Assembly: GCA_029204225.1 (NCBI GenBank)
Contig: CM055111.1
Location: 45,271,255 to 45,335,254, forward strand
Direction of reading: 5' to 3'
DNA: 64,000 bases
Source of the DNA: Diphasiastrum complanatum
Taxonomy: Eukaryota > Streptophyta > Lycopodiopsida > Lycopodiales > Lycopodiaceae
The notes under the pieces are model-generated. The model ran no database searches, was not told where the DNA came from, and saw only the letters and a program-made list of their open reading frames with translations. Both the position numbers and the translations under genes were made by a program. The first letter of the stretch is position 1. Every line of letters starts with the position of its first letter. Below are positions 42,927 through 55,582 of this stretch, piece after piece.

Positions 42927-42932
42927 CACGTG
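42927..42932 (-). promoter_or_regulatory. G-box CACGTG, 304 bp upstream of ATG
   Basis: Full context CCACGTGG, a strong plant bZIP/bHLH (PIF-type) binding core. First of three within 220 bp. Confidence 0.55.
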
Positions 42933-42958
42933 GAGTATAATCAATGGTGTCTATCCAG

Positions 42959-42964
42959 CACGTG
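42959..42964 (-). promoter_or_regulatory. G-box CACGTG, 336 bp upstream of ATG
   Basis: Context GCACGTGGC, which also fits the ABRE consensus ACGTGGC. It lies 32 bp (about three helical turns) from the first G-box. Confidence 0.55.
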
Positions 42965-43057
42965 GCATGTTCTGAACGTTGGTGATAGAAGGGCGATCGA
43001 TCATCCCGTGTAGTAAGATAGAGAGGAGCGTGATCGATCCAGGGGCTTAATGAAAAA

Positions 43058-43097
43058 GGGCGGGGCGGGGGGCGGGGCGAGGGGAGGGAGGGGAGAG
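43058..43097 (+). promoter_or_regulatory. G-rich tract, possible quadruplex
   Basis: Eight runs of three or more G within 40 bases on the plus strand, the template strand of the GW2-like gene. Composition is unlike the AT-rich surroundings. It could fold as a G-quadruplex or bind Sp1-like/GC-box factors; only the sequence is observed. Confidence 0.5.
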
Positions 43098-43143
43098 GCT
43101 TAATGACACCATGTATTTTACGTCCGCGCGCTTGGATTTCTGC

Positions 43144-43149
43144 CACGTG
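43144..43149 (-). promoter_or_regulatory. G-box CACGTG, 521 bp upstream of ATG
   Basis: Context CCACGTGTC, matching the ABRE form ACGTGTC. Confidence 0.5.
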
Positions 43150-43234
43150 TCACAGTGCCACTTGTGGGTGAAAGTATGGCAAATGTGAATCTACATGACA
43201 AAACCCAATGATACCAAACTTTAGAATCCATGCA

Positions 43235-43570
43235 TCTATCTATTATAATTAAAATTTTAGTGTTATCGGGCAGCGGGCAAGCGTGAGCGGGGTCTTCTTT
43301 CTACGGATTGTTCTACACCTTCATCTTTTCTTGGGAACAGGGCTCTTATCGCCCTTGTTTTATCTTCTCGCTTTCTTCCCGACCATTGCCCTCTTTTGGT
43401 GGATCCCCCTCATTACCCGAGCATGTCGTTGCGTGAGTTGAAAATTTTCCTTCATGTTTTCTTTTAGTGTTCCCGGGCAGCGGGCAAGCGTGAGCACCGC
43501 CCGGGACCCCTTTCTTTAAATTTTCTTTCATGTTTTTTATTTCGGGCAACGGTCGCGCTGCCCTACCCAG

Positions 43571-43602
<32 letters not shown>

Positions 43603-43656
43603 TTCCATTTTTCAAATTTTTAATCCACCCGCACACTTGCGGGCTCACATCGCTAG
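43235..43656 (+). mobile_element. Short non-autonomous Helitron
   Basis: Starts TCTATCTATTATAATTAAAA after an A and ends CTAG before a T, the canonical A|TC...CTAG|T Helitron borders. A perfect hairpin CCCGCA-CACT-TGCGGG (43628-43643) ends 9 bases before CTAG, as in known Helitrons. No Rep/helicase is encoded. Inside are a direct repeat of a CGGGCAGCGGGCAAGCGTGAGC word pair about 205 bp apart and an A30 tract (43571-43600). It lies in the upstream region of the GW2-like gene. Confidence 0.8.
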
Positions 43657-44769
43657 TACTTTTTGAATCCTTTAGATCCTAGGGGCAAGCGCCACGTCTT
43701 CACAATAGGGTATCTTTAAACCTGACTTAAAGAATGTTGCTAGCCAAGTATCAAAAATGCTACTTAGAAACTTCAAAGAGATTCATTATTATCATGTGGC
43801 AAAATCTTAACAATTAAAAACCATACAATTGTGGCGGGCTAAAAAGTATCACATGTGGGTGAGAGAGAGAGAATAGAATATATAATCTTAACATCGAAGG
43901 AGACGACAGCGATCTATGTTACCAATTGTACAAGTTTCAAGCTGTAATGTCTACAATAGTTTCCAAATTATCTTACAAGTACTACCAACATTTAAGTATA
44001 GAACTACCAAGCATATGTTTACAATAATTAAGAGCTAGGCCTTGAATTCCAAAAGATGGTGATATTTTGTTTCCAGCACATGCATGGTACAAACCATGCA
44101 AATTATGTCTTCCGACGTCAACTTTGGAGCACACCAGCATCGTGGATTTTATCCGAGTGCATGAGAATTGAGTTACATCCTAAAAATGCCATACTTATGC
44201 TTCATGGGCATACTTATACTCATCAAAAGATGTGGTTGAACAAGTGCACCAAGTTGTCCTTGTGATATTGCATCTTTCTATGAAGAGGCTCATTCCACAT
44301 AACTCTGAGGTACTTGTCCTTGAGGGTGACTTTCAATTCGATGTTTGTAACGAATACAAGGAATGCACCTAAATGTTCCAAATATCAAACCAACATCAAA
44401 TGTACGCCCACCAAACAAAGTGTAAGCGTTCAGGTTGTGTATATTGAGCTTTTATAAGTAAGTGATGGTGCAAAGAATTGCAACCAACTCAATAGGTAAG
44501 ATGTTTGTCTCAACAAGCAATATGGCATAAGGTGTCATTTGTTTGACTTCAAACCATGCAACAAGGAACTTTTTTTTGTATGTGCTCAAATTATGCCCAC
44601 TTGGAGCGAGGTATACAATCCCCATCCCCCCTCCCCCATTTCACACCCATACAACAATATGGGAGTCACCAACATGTCAAACACAAAAGTCACTTGCAAG
44701 ACCATCTCAATCTTGCAATCTTATATAGTTCGTCTTGTAGGCCTTCAATATCTTCAAGACTGTCAGAGA
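43657..44769. other. Unassigned stretch upstream of GW2-like gene
   Basis: AT-rich; no gene or repeat recognised. Confidence 0.35.
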
Positions 44770-45210
44770 CGTCAGATTTGATGAGTCAAAGACAATGGCT
44801 GACGGAGATCTAGTTGGCTACGAAATCTTGACCAGAGACTACTATGACCTACCAACATCTACGGAGGGAGTGGACCTGAGCACCCGGAACAAGACGCTCA
44901 AATTCCAGATGGACAGAGTGACTGTTCAGATGACGAGCAACAAGACGCACATCCTGTGCCCAGGACACCTGCTACTCACCGCAATCCAGCAGTCAACAAA
45001 GGCAAGGCCATTGACCTGACTGCGAACTCTCCAAGAAAATCCACGAGGGAAAGAAGAGCACCTGTCAGATTTGTACCTGACAGCTCAGCCTCTATATCAG
45101 AGGAGACCTGCAGATTTGGAGGAGAACCTCAAATATATGAGGAAGCTATCAGTTGTCCAGATAAGGACAAGTGGACTAAAACAATGGAAGAAGGGTGGGA
45201 CACTAGCCTT
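44770..45210 (+). pseudogene. Ty1/copia linker and RT start relic
   Basis: The frame reads LysSerThrArgGluArgArgAlaProValArgPhe, then TyrGluGluAlaIleSerCysProAspLysAspLysTrpThrLysThrMetGluGluGly. This is the integrase-to-RT linker and RT start of copia elements. It breaks off abruptly into the GCGAC-rich repeat after Trp-Asp. Confidence 0.75.
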
Positions 45211-45520
45211 AGAATTGTTTTCTGCCCTACAGTCAGCTTTTTTGCCCTTCGGAAAAAGCGACACCTGCCCATAGAAAAAGGGGCACTACCCTTAGAAAGG
45301 ATTTCTGTCCTACTGTCGCATTTTTCGCCTTTCGGGAAAAAGCGACACTATCTTTAAAAATGCCTTATTATCATTTTCAGACCTATCTTCGCGTTTTTCT
45401 CCTTTTTCGGGAAAAAGCGAAGGTGCCCTTGAAAAGCAAAGGTGTCCTCAAAAACAAAAGACGACACTGCCCTTAAAAACTTAAAAGGGCCTTTAAGCAA
45501 AAAGCGAAGGCCTGCAGCGT
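45211..45520 (+). repeat. Degenerate GAAAAAGCGACAC repeat block
   Basis: Short diverged units combine GGAAAAAGCGACAC or GGGAAAAAGCGAAGG with GCCCTTAGAA/GCCCTTGAAA words and TTTTTCGCCTTT stretches. It resembles the array at 3429-3700 and the LTR interiors at 61.7 and 62.3 kb. It truncates the copia reading frame. Confidence 0.7.
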
Positions 45521-48500
45521 GAAGGCACAATGCAACAGACATAAGGTGGATGATTCATAGAGGACAACGACAGAAAACTGGAATCAGTTTTGGTTGAGGC
45601 TAATGCATTTTTTTTAATTAGATCTTCTAACTTAATCAGTCCCCTGGATTGATCACATAAAGAGATCAACGAAGGATGCATATGCATACAGAAGACACAC
45701 ACAGTCACGGACATAATACAAGCAGACAATCTGAGATAGCTCTAGAGCGAGTTTACATATTAGCAGTAGCTAGTCATACTATTCGCGAGAAGAGAACATC
45801 TCTCTCGTGCCAATGAGTTGATATGAGAAACAGACCGCTCAAAATTTGTATTGTAAATTCAGTTCTGATATAGAAGCGATTTTCTCAATGGTCTATTCAG
45901 TGATGTGTATGATCTGTAATACTTGAATGCATGCTATCAGTAGATAAATTTCCGCTGTTGTTTTATTCAACATTATCTGATGTTTACAAGTTTAAATTTT
46001 ACAACAGATCTACAGTAGCAAATCTGAGGCCTGGAAGAGAATTAGACCGTAGTGAGAAGCAGTAGCTACTCCTGTTAAGTCGGCTCTATCCGGCCTTTCA
46101 TTCCGCAACAGTGATCTGTGAACACGATTGTCATCACCAACAGTCGGGTGCGGACAGATTGAGTTCCCATCAAATGGACTCTCAAAAAAATAATTGAGAA
46201 AAATTTGTGACCAAGTATCTTCTGGCCAAAAAAGCTAATGAACAATTTCTCCCCTAGCATTTTCATCAATTCTACAAGAAATCACAAAAAATCTATGTAT
46301 CACAAAAAAACAATATATATCTGCAATAAAGAAATACACATTAACAGAGGATCTTGGATACATAAGTCTCATTATCAAAATAATTTTCTACATAATGTAC
46401 TAGCTTAACCTACCATTATTCCATGATCCTAACATTACTAGCCAGTTTCTAACTACCTCAAGAAGCCTCTAGATTGTGACATTTTGAGAGATGAATTTGT
46501 AATTCCTAACAAAACTCAAGGTTGTAAGACACTTACAGGAGAAGAACAATATTTTATTGCAACTCAAAAGAAAGTTTTTATCACAATTAGCAAGTCTTAC
46601 TTTTTAGTATATTTGTACTCAATGCTACAAATATATGCATATTGGAGATTTCATATGCATGTTAAACAATATATTGTGACCTTAAGTGGTCATTGTTTCA
46701 GTTGGTGAATGAAGTTTGAAGACTTCCCATTGGGGCTTGTTATTGCTTGGACGAAGTTGAAGGCTAATCTTTGGGGCCTTCTTGTTATTTGATAGAAGTT
46801 GAAGGTTGCCCTCTTGGGTCATTGTGGCTACTTCGCATTTGGAGGCTCATATATTGAGCCTTAGGTCCATTTATATAAATAATTGTACTGCTAGTTTTGG
46901 GTCTCGTACCTGTTGTATGCATAATGCATTGTGCATAAAAATGTTAGCACAAGTAATCTTGATAAGATGCAAAACCAACAACAACAAAATCATTCACATT
47001 GAAAAAGTGACAGAGTTTGTTTTTACATATAAGCTCTTGAGTAGTTTTTTTTTTTTTTCTATCTAAGAAACTCAATTATTTAAAAGAGCTTTTTATTTTT
47101 TGTATTTGGTAAGTACTTTGCAGTAACGTCATCATGCACAATATGGGTGTTGTACCTCGAGTAGGCTATACAAAGGAGCACAAGGCTCCAAACACTAATG
47201 ATGCAAGGGCTTGTACCTTCACAAGCACATGTTTTACTCTTATCCAACTCGGCCAAGTATGTGGGACCTGAGAACAATTAGTTGCATTAGAATTGTTTTT
47301 CTTCATATAACATAAAAAAACCCTATAGATGTGATGGATAACACTGTCAAGGTTGTCATAAATCTTGAAAAGGTACAAGAAGCGAATTGAAATATGTGCA
47401 GGTCAAGCGAGATCATATTAATTATGACTATTTCTTAATATTTGTCCAAAAAGCATCATTTCCGCATAAATACAATGTCAATGTCACATCTTCACATTTA
47501 TAACTTTAAACATGTACAATGAAACAAATGTTATTGTATTTTGAAATGACAAACACATATGTTCTTGATAAGATGGTTTCACACATTTGAGTCCTGGTCA
47601 AAACCATTGAACTTTTCATATTTAGGCCTCAGGTTGATATTTGCCAATTTGGACTATTTTTCATAAAAATTTCTTTTCAAGATGTTGGGACAGAGAAAAT
47701 ATTTTCTAAAAACTAATAAAATTGGTTAATTTATTTTAGCTTAAATCATGGTCATTTTTTTCAAAACCAAAACAGTAATTAGCTTCTCGGAATATGGTAA
47801 CCTGCAAAGGGTTTTAACATTCTGCAAGTAAATATCGGTAACCCAAGGGTTTGTCTTTTTCTTGTACGCATCACAATTTTAGCCATATAAAAATCCAACT
47901 TTAAGTGGAGTGCCAACACTTCGATATGATACACCTATTGCACTAATAGCATCAAAGGCCCAATAGAGATCAAAGCAATGCTCCAAGAGATCTTCAAATG
48001 TGGTGGACATCCATGATTAGCACGAGTTCCACACATGCTCCTCTAATGACACTTAGATGGGTGTGGCCATCTAAGATCAGGTTGTGATACTTCGATCAAT
48101 AAGGGAGTGTGGGAGGTGTGCATCGATAGGGAATCGGGTTAGTATTCAAATTGGGACTTGTTGGTGAAAACAAATCTAGAGACATTGATGAAACCCTTGG
48201 AAAGATTTCTTTTTTTCATTTTAGCAAGCACCCCATGAAATTGGATTACTTGAAGATAGGTCAAGTGGTCAGTAAGGCCCTACACACTATGTAGTCTTTA
48301 TGAGCCCTTGAAAATTTGAGACAACTATTAATAAGCAAGGCCATAACTGCATGAAGTCTCCAAGGTGAACAACCTCTGGTCAATAAAACAAGGTAGATAA
48401 GAGAAATTAGCAAAATGAACTTGTAACTTTGGAAAAAGGATCGACTTTAAGAGCTATGTGATATGGGCACCAAACAGAAGCAGCAAAGGATCTAATCGCA

Positions 48501-50370
48501 AATCAAAAGCAGCCTATAGATGCCTCCATTGCATTGGATCTCAAAGTATCCCTCGACCCTTGACAATTTTGCATTTTTCGCATGTGAGTGGCCTCCCTTT
48601 GCTCCTCCCCCGTGGCTACAACACCCATAGACACAACGCCTATTGTTGTCAAGCTTAAAACTAACATGCTTACGCTTCTAGGCCTTGAGCCTTACCAAAA
48701 AAATGCTTCCATCACTTCAATGATGATGTTTTTCTTCTTGAAGAACCAAAATCAATAGCAAGAGCCTACAAGCAAAGATGGCTCTTGACGCATATAGACT
48801 ATTTTATTATATACATGAACGTCAACTTTGAGAAGGTTGTGACTCACATTTTATATAAGTTTGCAACATTTTATTATTGGTATGCAAGGGGGAAAAAATC
48901 TCTTTAGTGTATCTTCTCACTTTTGGAGAGTAGAAAATGATTAATATAAGTAAGAAATATGTTTTTGGGTTATGGAAACAAGTTCCGTAGGATTTTCTAG
49001 ATTAAAATTGCACACACAATTATAAACATTACATAATATTGCCATAAGTTATTTTGTTCATTTACTTACTAGAATGACAAGAAATCATCTGAAAATCATG
49101 AATAAGCATGGCAAGATCACATTCTTCAAATAGGTGGGACATGGATTGAGATACGACCTTTATTCAAAAAGTACTTGTTGATATTAGTATAATTCTTAGC
49201 ACATGGTCCCACTTTGCGTCACTTTTTGTGAAAAATATCTTTGCGATGGGCTTCATGCTTGAATGCCTTCCATTTTTGTTGTTAATAAACTGTAGTTTCA
49301 CATAACATTAGGATTTTCAAGCACATTGTGCTACACGCAACATAAAATTTTCAAGTATAGCATACTTAGATACTTTAAAAAATTATCTCTAAATCTCAAT
49401 CTAATACTGCAAGTACATATGTAAAATCTAATAAAGATATGGTGTTTGCGTGTTTGTGTTCATAAGATAGTTTTTGTAAAATCAACTAAATAACCATTTT
49501 ATGGATCGTTTTAGTGCCAAAACATTCGTTCATTAACTCACTCTATCTAAGTTTGGCATCAAGCAAAGTGACATGTCTATTCTCTATCAAATAACGATTA
49601 GTTAAAATTTTACACAATCACTATGATTACATCAAAATATCATGCTTTTGAGCTAATAAAGGGACAAAGTGCAATCTGTACCAACTTTTTTTGAAAGGGT
49701 AGTATATCTTCTAAAAATTCATTATTGAAGTGAAAGAGCCAACTTATTTAGTTTTTATCTTTAGCCTATACATCATAATATGAAAGAATGAAAGTGATCG
49801 CTTATTCAAGGAACTATAAATTTATATCGGTTCCTATGTCTTTGATGTGACAAACAACAATAACAATACAACATCATTGTAAGCTTTTTGTGATTAGGCA
49901 AACCAATCTTGGCATTGATCCATCCAACTCAGGTGTCAATGAAGATGGATTAAGAAATGCAAAAAAAAAATTATGTAAATAGGAACACTAGTACATGCAC
50001 AAGGGATGCACAAGGGATGAAAACTAATAAGAGAGGGTCTTAAATAAAAACAATGAAGTAGTCTAAAGAAATATAGACATGCTGAGTGTTAATTTTTATT
50101 TTTATTTTTTTCCTCAATATAGGTTACTTGTAATAACAAACTTATCCAAGGATTGTTGCCTCCTTGTGTTTCCTCTAGTAGCACCCCTTTTGAGGTGGCA
50201 AAGAAAAATTTGAGTTTTGGGACGAACCATGCATCAATCTTCTCTTGGGTCAAGTTGAGTGTGTTGGTCGACGGGGGACCATACCTTGGTGTCAAACATT
50301 GAAAATTTCTTAGATACCTTATGTGATTTAAGTCTATTCCACATGGGTCCCTTTCTTATATGTTTTTGAC
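45521..50370. other. Unassigned AT-rich region
   Basis: No convincing coding signature, LTR, RNA or tandem structure was seen. 45.5-46.1 kb could be an LTR of the preceding copia relic, but no ends were found. Confidence 0.35.
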
Positions 50371-50476
50371 ATGGTTGAATTTGTCTCTTCTCATCCTATG
50401 AGTGTTGAAAGGGTTGTTTTTTATATGGTTGAATTTGTCCCTTCTCGTCCTATGAGTGTTGAAAGGGTTGTCTTGC
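50371..50476. repeat. Two-copy tandem duplication (about 55 bp)
   Basis: ATGGTTGAATTTGTCYCTTC followed by TCCTATGAGTGTTGAAAGGG occurs twice in a row with few differences. Confidence 0.85.
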
Positions 50477-50617
50477 CTTATTTACCTTGTCTTATAATAT
50501 TGTCTATGACAACATCATGAGAGTGCCAAATTTGTATTATATGCAATGTGGATGGGACATGTGGTAGATTCATTCATGTGAATGCCTCATTGGATTTAGG
50601 CTCTTGTTGGACTTGCT

Positions 50618-50669
<52 letters not shown>

Positions 50670-51439
50670 GGGGGGGGGGGGGGGGGGGACGACTTGCTTT
50701 CTTACTAAGGGAAAACCTTATTGTTGAGAGTTGAATAATTTATTGTCTCAAGATGTCAATTGAAGTACCTAGGTTCTAAGGATCCCAATGGTAGCCACTA
50801 CAATTTATTGGGGATTGTGTTTGCTTGTTTTGGAGCAAGAGGGCTTGGTGAGCAAGTATAGTGGTTGTGGTTGGACTTTGTAGTATGGGGCAACACTATT
50901 CTACAATTTTGCTAGCTTGGGGCGATTTAGGGATGAGGCACCTTGGTTGACAATAAAAAATTGTCAACCTTCATGTATGATTCAGCTAGCATTTTTTCAA
51001 GCAGCCTCTATCCCATAGAGAGCCAAAGCATCGTTTGGTGTCATGCATTTGCCCTAGTCTTCTTTGGCTTAATAATCGTTGGCTCAATGCTTATCAACAC
51101 GTCAATGATTTGTGCTTGTTGTTAATAGCTAACATGCACGTGATATTTGTGGATTGGTATAGAGTTTTTGGCTTCCAAAACAACTCCTGAAACTTCTACA
51201 ATTGGGCGCTGCCTCATCCTCATACCTGAGCAATCGTTGAGGTATGACACTCATAAATAATGATGCTTCTAGACAGCGACTACATGCCTGATTGGAAATT
51301 GCTAATGAATATGCATTCTTGAGGATTTTTTGGTGGATCTGTGGGCCGCTGACAAGCGGATTTCTGTGGGCTGCTAGATCGCAAGTCCATGTGCTATTCG
51401 AATGTTTCAAATGCTTAATTGCTTGTATACTCTGGCGCC
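50477..51439. other. Unassigned stretch with (TG)n-(G)n
   Basis: No coding signature. It contains about 23 TG units (50622-50667) followed after AAG by a run of 19 G (50670-50688). Such a G run is also where assembly or sequencing error is likely. Confidence 0.5.
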
Positions 51440-53540
51440 CTACCTAATGGACAGGCGGCATCATCAACTCACCACCAGCTACACACCACATCAGAATGAA
51501 GTAGTCGAAAGGAAGAACCAAACATTGCTAAATGCAGCACGATCAATGATGTCAAATGCTCAGCTCACCAAAAACATTTCGGCTGAAGCTGGTTCAACAA
51601 CTTGCTATTTACATAACTATTCGAGTACCAAAGCAGTCGACTCAAAGACTCCCTTCGAAGCTTTCTATGGCTACAAAGCGAGTCAACGACACCTCTGAGT
51701 GTTTGGTTGTCTTTGCTATGTACACATTCCCTCTAATCTGAGAAAGAAGCTTGACTCTTTTTAGCTATAGGAGTATTTTCATTGGATACTCGACGTCACA
51801 CAAGGATTATAGAATTTTTGATGTCAAAATAAGCCGAATCTCAGTTAGTCGAGATGTCGTCTTCCTCAAAGACATATTCTTCGACTTCAAGCAGAAGCAA
51901 CCAATGCAAGAGTTCGTCCCAACGACTCCCATCACCATCGATAGGCCTCGACCTGCGATTGTTCCGACAGACATCAAAGATATCCATGTCACACAGCAAG
52001 GATAATCATCATCTCAGCGACCGAATTTTGTTCAAAGATTTGCACGACATCGACAAGAACCTGATTGTTTCATCCCTCGGGCATTCATCAACAATGATGA
52101 ACCCACTTCAGTAACAGAAGCATTGTCAAGTTCGAATATAGACAACTGGCGTTCTACCATGCATGCTGAATATAACTCATTGATGAAGAACAAGACCTGA
52201 CATCTTGTTGAAGCTCGATCATTGACACCAAGTGGATCTTCAAGCTCAAGCTCAATCCAGATGGTTCCACATCCAAATGGAAAGCTCGTCTAGTCTCAAA
52301 GGTTACGAACAAACCGATGGGATTAACTACACTGAAACATACAGTCCAGTCGTAAGACTTCAGTCAATTTGATCTTTATTCGCCTTCGCAGCTGCCGAAG
52401 CTCTAGAAGTACACCAAATGGATGTTCATACTGCCTTTCTGAACGGATATATACAAAAAGACATCTACATTTATCAACATGAAGGTTACGTCCTTCAAGG
52501 CCAAGAACACAGAGTGTGTAAGCTGCAGAAAGCTCTCTACGGGCTAAAGCAAGCTCTAAGTGCCTGGTTTGATAGAATCAATCGATTCTTGTTGCAGCAT
52601 GACTTCATCCCGAACTCTGTTGACTCTAATGTTTATCCCAAACAACAGGCGCTCAAGCTATGTCATAATAGCTCTATATGTTGATGAATCATCAACAATT
52701 CGAATCAGTTGCTTCATGAGACGAAGACTATTTTGTCAAAGAAATTTGAAATGACTGATTTAGGCCCTGCGCACTACCTTCTGGGGATCGAGATAACCAG
52801 AGACAGAGCAAAGAGAAGTATCACACTAAGTCAAGAAAGGTATCTAACCAGTGTACTCTATAGGTATGGCATGGGAAACTGCAAGTCAATAGACTCGCCT
52901 ATGGACCCAGGATTCAAACTGTCAAAGGATATGTGCTCGAAGACGGATGTAGAAAAGAAACTAATGTGCAAATACCCCTATCAATCGATAGTCAGATAGA
53001 TCATGTATGCCATAATCTGCACCCGACCTGATCTAGCATTTACTGTCAACAGATTGTCACAGTTTATGTCCAATCTTAGCCTACCTCACTAGAAAGCTCT
53101 ACTCAGAGTACTAAGATACATTCAAGCCACTAAGCACTATGCTTTGTGTTATAATGGAAATATCGAGGATGCTTTGACGTTACTTACTTATTCTGACTTT
53201 GATTGGGCTGGTAATGTGGACACAAGAAAATCCATGTTTAGCTATCTTTGCTTTCTAGTAGGAGGACCCATTTCATGGAATAGTCGAAAGCATAAATGCA
53301 TTTATTTGTCCTCCACAGAATCAGAACATGTCGCAGCTACCTCAGCAGTGAAGAAAATCATTTGGCTCAGAAGATTGCTTCAGGATCTTATGATCGCTCA
53401 AATCAGTCCAACTAGAAGTCAAATTAAGTTACTGTCCTACGGCCAGTATGTTGGCTGATATCTTGACTAAGCCTTTGTCAAGAGAAAAGCATGCTGCCTT
53501 ATGTAGATTGCTTAATTTCATTCAGGATCCTAGGAGTTAA
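51440..53540 (+). pseudogene. Ty1/copia integrase-RT-RNase H relic, 5' truncated
   Basis: Motifs in order: ThrSerTyrThrProHisGlnAsnGluValValGluArgLys (integrase, near 51475), ThrProPheGluAlaPheTyrGly, ValPheGlyCys, then RT MetAspValHisThrAlaPheLeuAsnGly near 52418, AlaLeuTyrGlyLeuLys near 52535 and TyrValAspGlu at 52677-52688 (catalytic YVDD altered). RNase H AspTrpAlaGly, SerSerThrGluSer and LeuThrLysProLeuSer follow. Part of RNase H near 53420 is deleted. Gag, protease and the first half of integrase are missing. A GGTGGGGG polypurine tract (53547-53554) precedes the LTR. Confidence 0.88.
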
Positions 53541-53554
53541 GCTTAAGGTGGGGG

Positions 53555-54543
53555 TGTTGGAATTAAGCATCACTCCAACTCACGAGAATTTGAATCTCTA
53601 TAATTTGAGTCATCAGAACATGAATCATTCACATTCGTCCTGAGCACCAGTACATTATGTAAATATACACACACACACTCTCTCTCTCTACGACAACTTT
53701 GCAGTCTTTCTTTCCAAAGTTGAACGTCTTTGCAATAATCAACTAGAACAGAAGCTGCAGATCGACGACAAACTCTTTGAGTTTGATACCTTCGACTACA
53801 TCCTCTTTGATCACCTATGACCTCAAAGTCTTCGAGTTCAAGATCCACGTCATCCACACTGTCTTGTCCAAACGCAGGCCACATCACAATTCACTTTAGC
53901 ACTTTTTAGTAACTACACTATTTCACACTCGTTGCCTACTCAGTCATTGTAATTGCTCCATGTATACATATATATATAACGACAACTCACATAAATGATG
54001 ATGAGACAATCTGTGATGAACATGTGCAAGTGGAGAAGAGTGAATCGGAGTTCCTGAGCAAACTCCATTGTGTCTTAATTATCTGATTCCATAGGATCAA
54101 ATATCTCAGAGAGAGTAAAAGCCATTCAAGGAATAGAGATAGTTATTTAATTTGTAACTAGCTAAGAATATCATTGCACACAATGCACCATTACTGTAAA
54201 CCATTCTTGGGCACAAGATTGTGATCTGATCGTTGTATTCACAACTGCTTAATTCAAATTCTATGTTTTCTTATGTGTATTGCACTACGAATGCTTTCTG
54301 ATTACTTTCTTTCTCTAACACTCACTCACTCAATTCGGAATGTCTAAATTTGAAGGAAACATGGCTATTTCAGACGCATAATTATTCGCTCCCTTCATGG
54401 TTGTCATTGACACCTGCCAAGACATTCCTCCATTCGATCTAAGTCAATGCTGATATTACAATTTGGTAAAGATCCTGTAAATTTCTCTATGTTAGAGCTG
54501 TGCTTTCTATTCCACACCTAATCTATTCGAGAGCACCCCAACA
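53555..54543 (+). repeat. Copia 3' LTR (about 989 bp)
   Basis: Begins TGTTGGAATTAAGC right after the polypurine tract. It ends CCCCAACA, giving TGTTGG/CCAACA terminal inverted repeats. It shares the GATCTGATCGTTGT block with the LTRs at both window ends but is otherwise a different family. It abuts the CCACATGGCAAGCC minisatellite. Confidence 0.75.
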
Positions 54544-54725
54544 GCCACGTCGGCCCCTCTTAGGTTGGCAAGCCAACCAGGCTCTGCCTAGGTGGTCTGC
54601 TATCTGCCAAGCCTATCACACATTGCCACATGGTAAGCCACGTAGGTCTGCCACATGGCAAATCATGCAGGCTTGAGGTTTTCCATGTGGCAAGCCATGT
54701 AGGCCTACCATAGGCTTGTATGGCA
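54544..54725. repeat. CCACATGGCAAGCC minisatellite, short block
   Basis: Diverged units built on GCCACATGGTAAGCCACGTAGG, CAAATCATGCAGGCTTG and CTACCATAGGCTTGT words, matching the longer array at 60.6-61.4 kb. It begins at the end of a copia LTR. Confidence 0.8.
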
Positions 54726-55138
54726 AGAGGATCAGCCCAAAAGATAGGGACATTATACCAAGGTATCCAAAAAGTCCGAGAAGGTAGAACTGCATCAGCA
54801 ATGGGAAGCCAATAAGGAAACTGGAAAAGAAATGGACACTCATCACGAATAGCCGCATCCTACACCTAACCATCAACCATATGTGTAAGGTGTCCCAAGA
54901 AAAGATAGCAGCATCGGAAGACTAGCACCAAGGAGTAGGAACATAAGCAGGATGACAGGCACGCTGTAACAGCATGGAAAAGCAAGTGATATGCCAGGAA
55001 ACATGGAGCATAAAGAGATCATTCTGACAAAGGATAGCTAAAATGAAGATTATGCACCAGCATGGTCAAAAGCTCAAGGTATTCATAAGGCCCATGAATG
55101 AGAAGTAGCAATGACACACGGTATCCTCAAGGCCCATA
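54726..55138. other. Unassigned stretch
   Basis: Not recognised; possibly the decayed 3' portion of the minus-strand gypsy element. Confidence 0.3.
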
Positions 55139-55582
55139 TCACGAGAAGAGCAGCATGCCAAAAGCTCCAGAAGCTCCAAGAATCAATGCATCATCTAAAA
55201 AGACATGATGCATGAAAACATTAGCAACAAATCTAGAAATAATAGAGTCCCCAACTGAAAAATTGTAGTCAAAAAACTCATCTAGAAAGACCTCATATGG
55301 ACATACCAATCCATCATAGGATATACCAAACATAGATGGAGAATCAAATGACCCATCAAAACTGCCCGCAATTGTAATCCCAAAGTACACACTAGGCTCA
55401 CAAGTGAGGAATAGAAAAAATACACTGGAATGAGAAACAGGATCCACAACATCAGTAGCAAGCATCAGAGCAATATCCACATGTAGCTGGGAATGAGTAT
55501 CAAAGCACATATGAGCAACATTGAAGTATATGACGGCAACATCCCCAAAAACTATCCAAGAGAGGAGAAGGAACTCTCTCAA
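55139..55582 (-). other. Unidentified minus-strand frame near gypsy protease
   Basis: 147-codon frame with no known domain. It has GlySerPheAspGlySerPhe and SerValGlyAspSerIleIleSerArgPhe segments that echo AlaIleGlyAspGlnValValSerSerPhe in the frame at 56.2-56.8 kb, suggesting an internal duplication within one retroelement. Too short for a polymerase; none is visible. Confidence 0.3.

Larger units (their letters stand above)
42624..43234 (-). promoter_or_regulatory. GW2-like 5' leader and proximal promoter
   Basis: On the minus strand an AATATATTTT TATA-like sequence (about 42870-42880) lies about 250 bp before the ATG. It is followed by a (TCA)n tract (42828-42856) likely to fall in the 5' untranslated region. 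Three G-boxes and a G-rich tract lie further upstream. The transcription start is not defined. Confidence 0.5.

Noticed and set aside
43571-43600. A30 as the poly(A) tail of a LINE or SINE
   Set aside because: It lies inside a segment with complete Helitron borders, and no LINE or SINE body precedes it on either strand.
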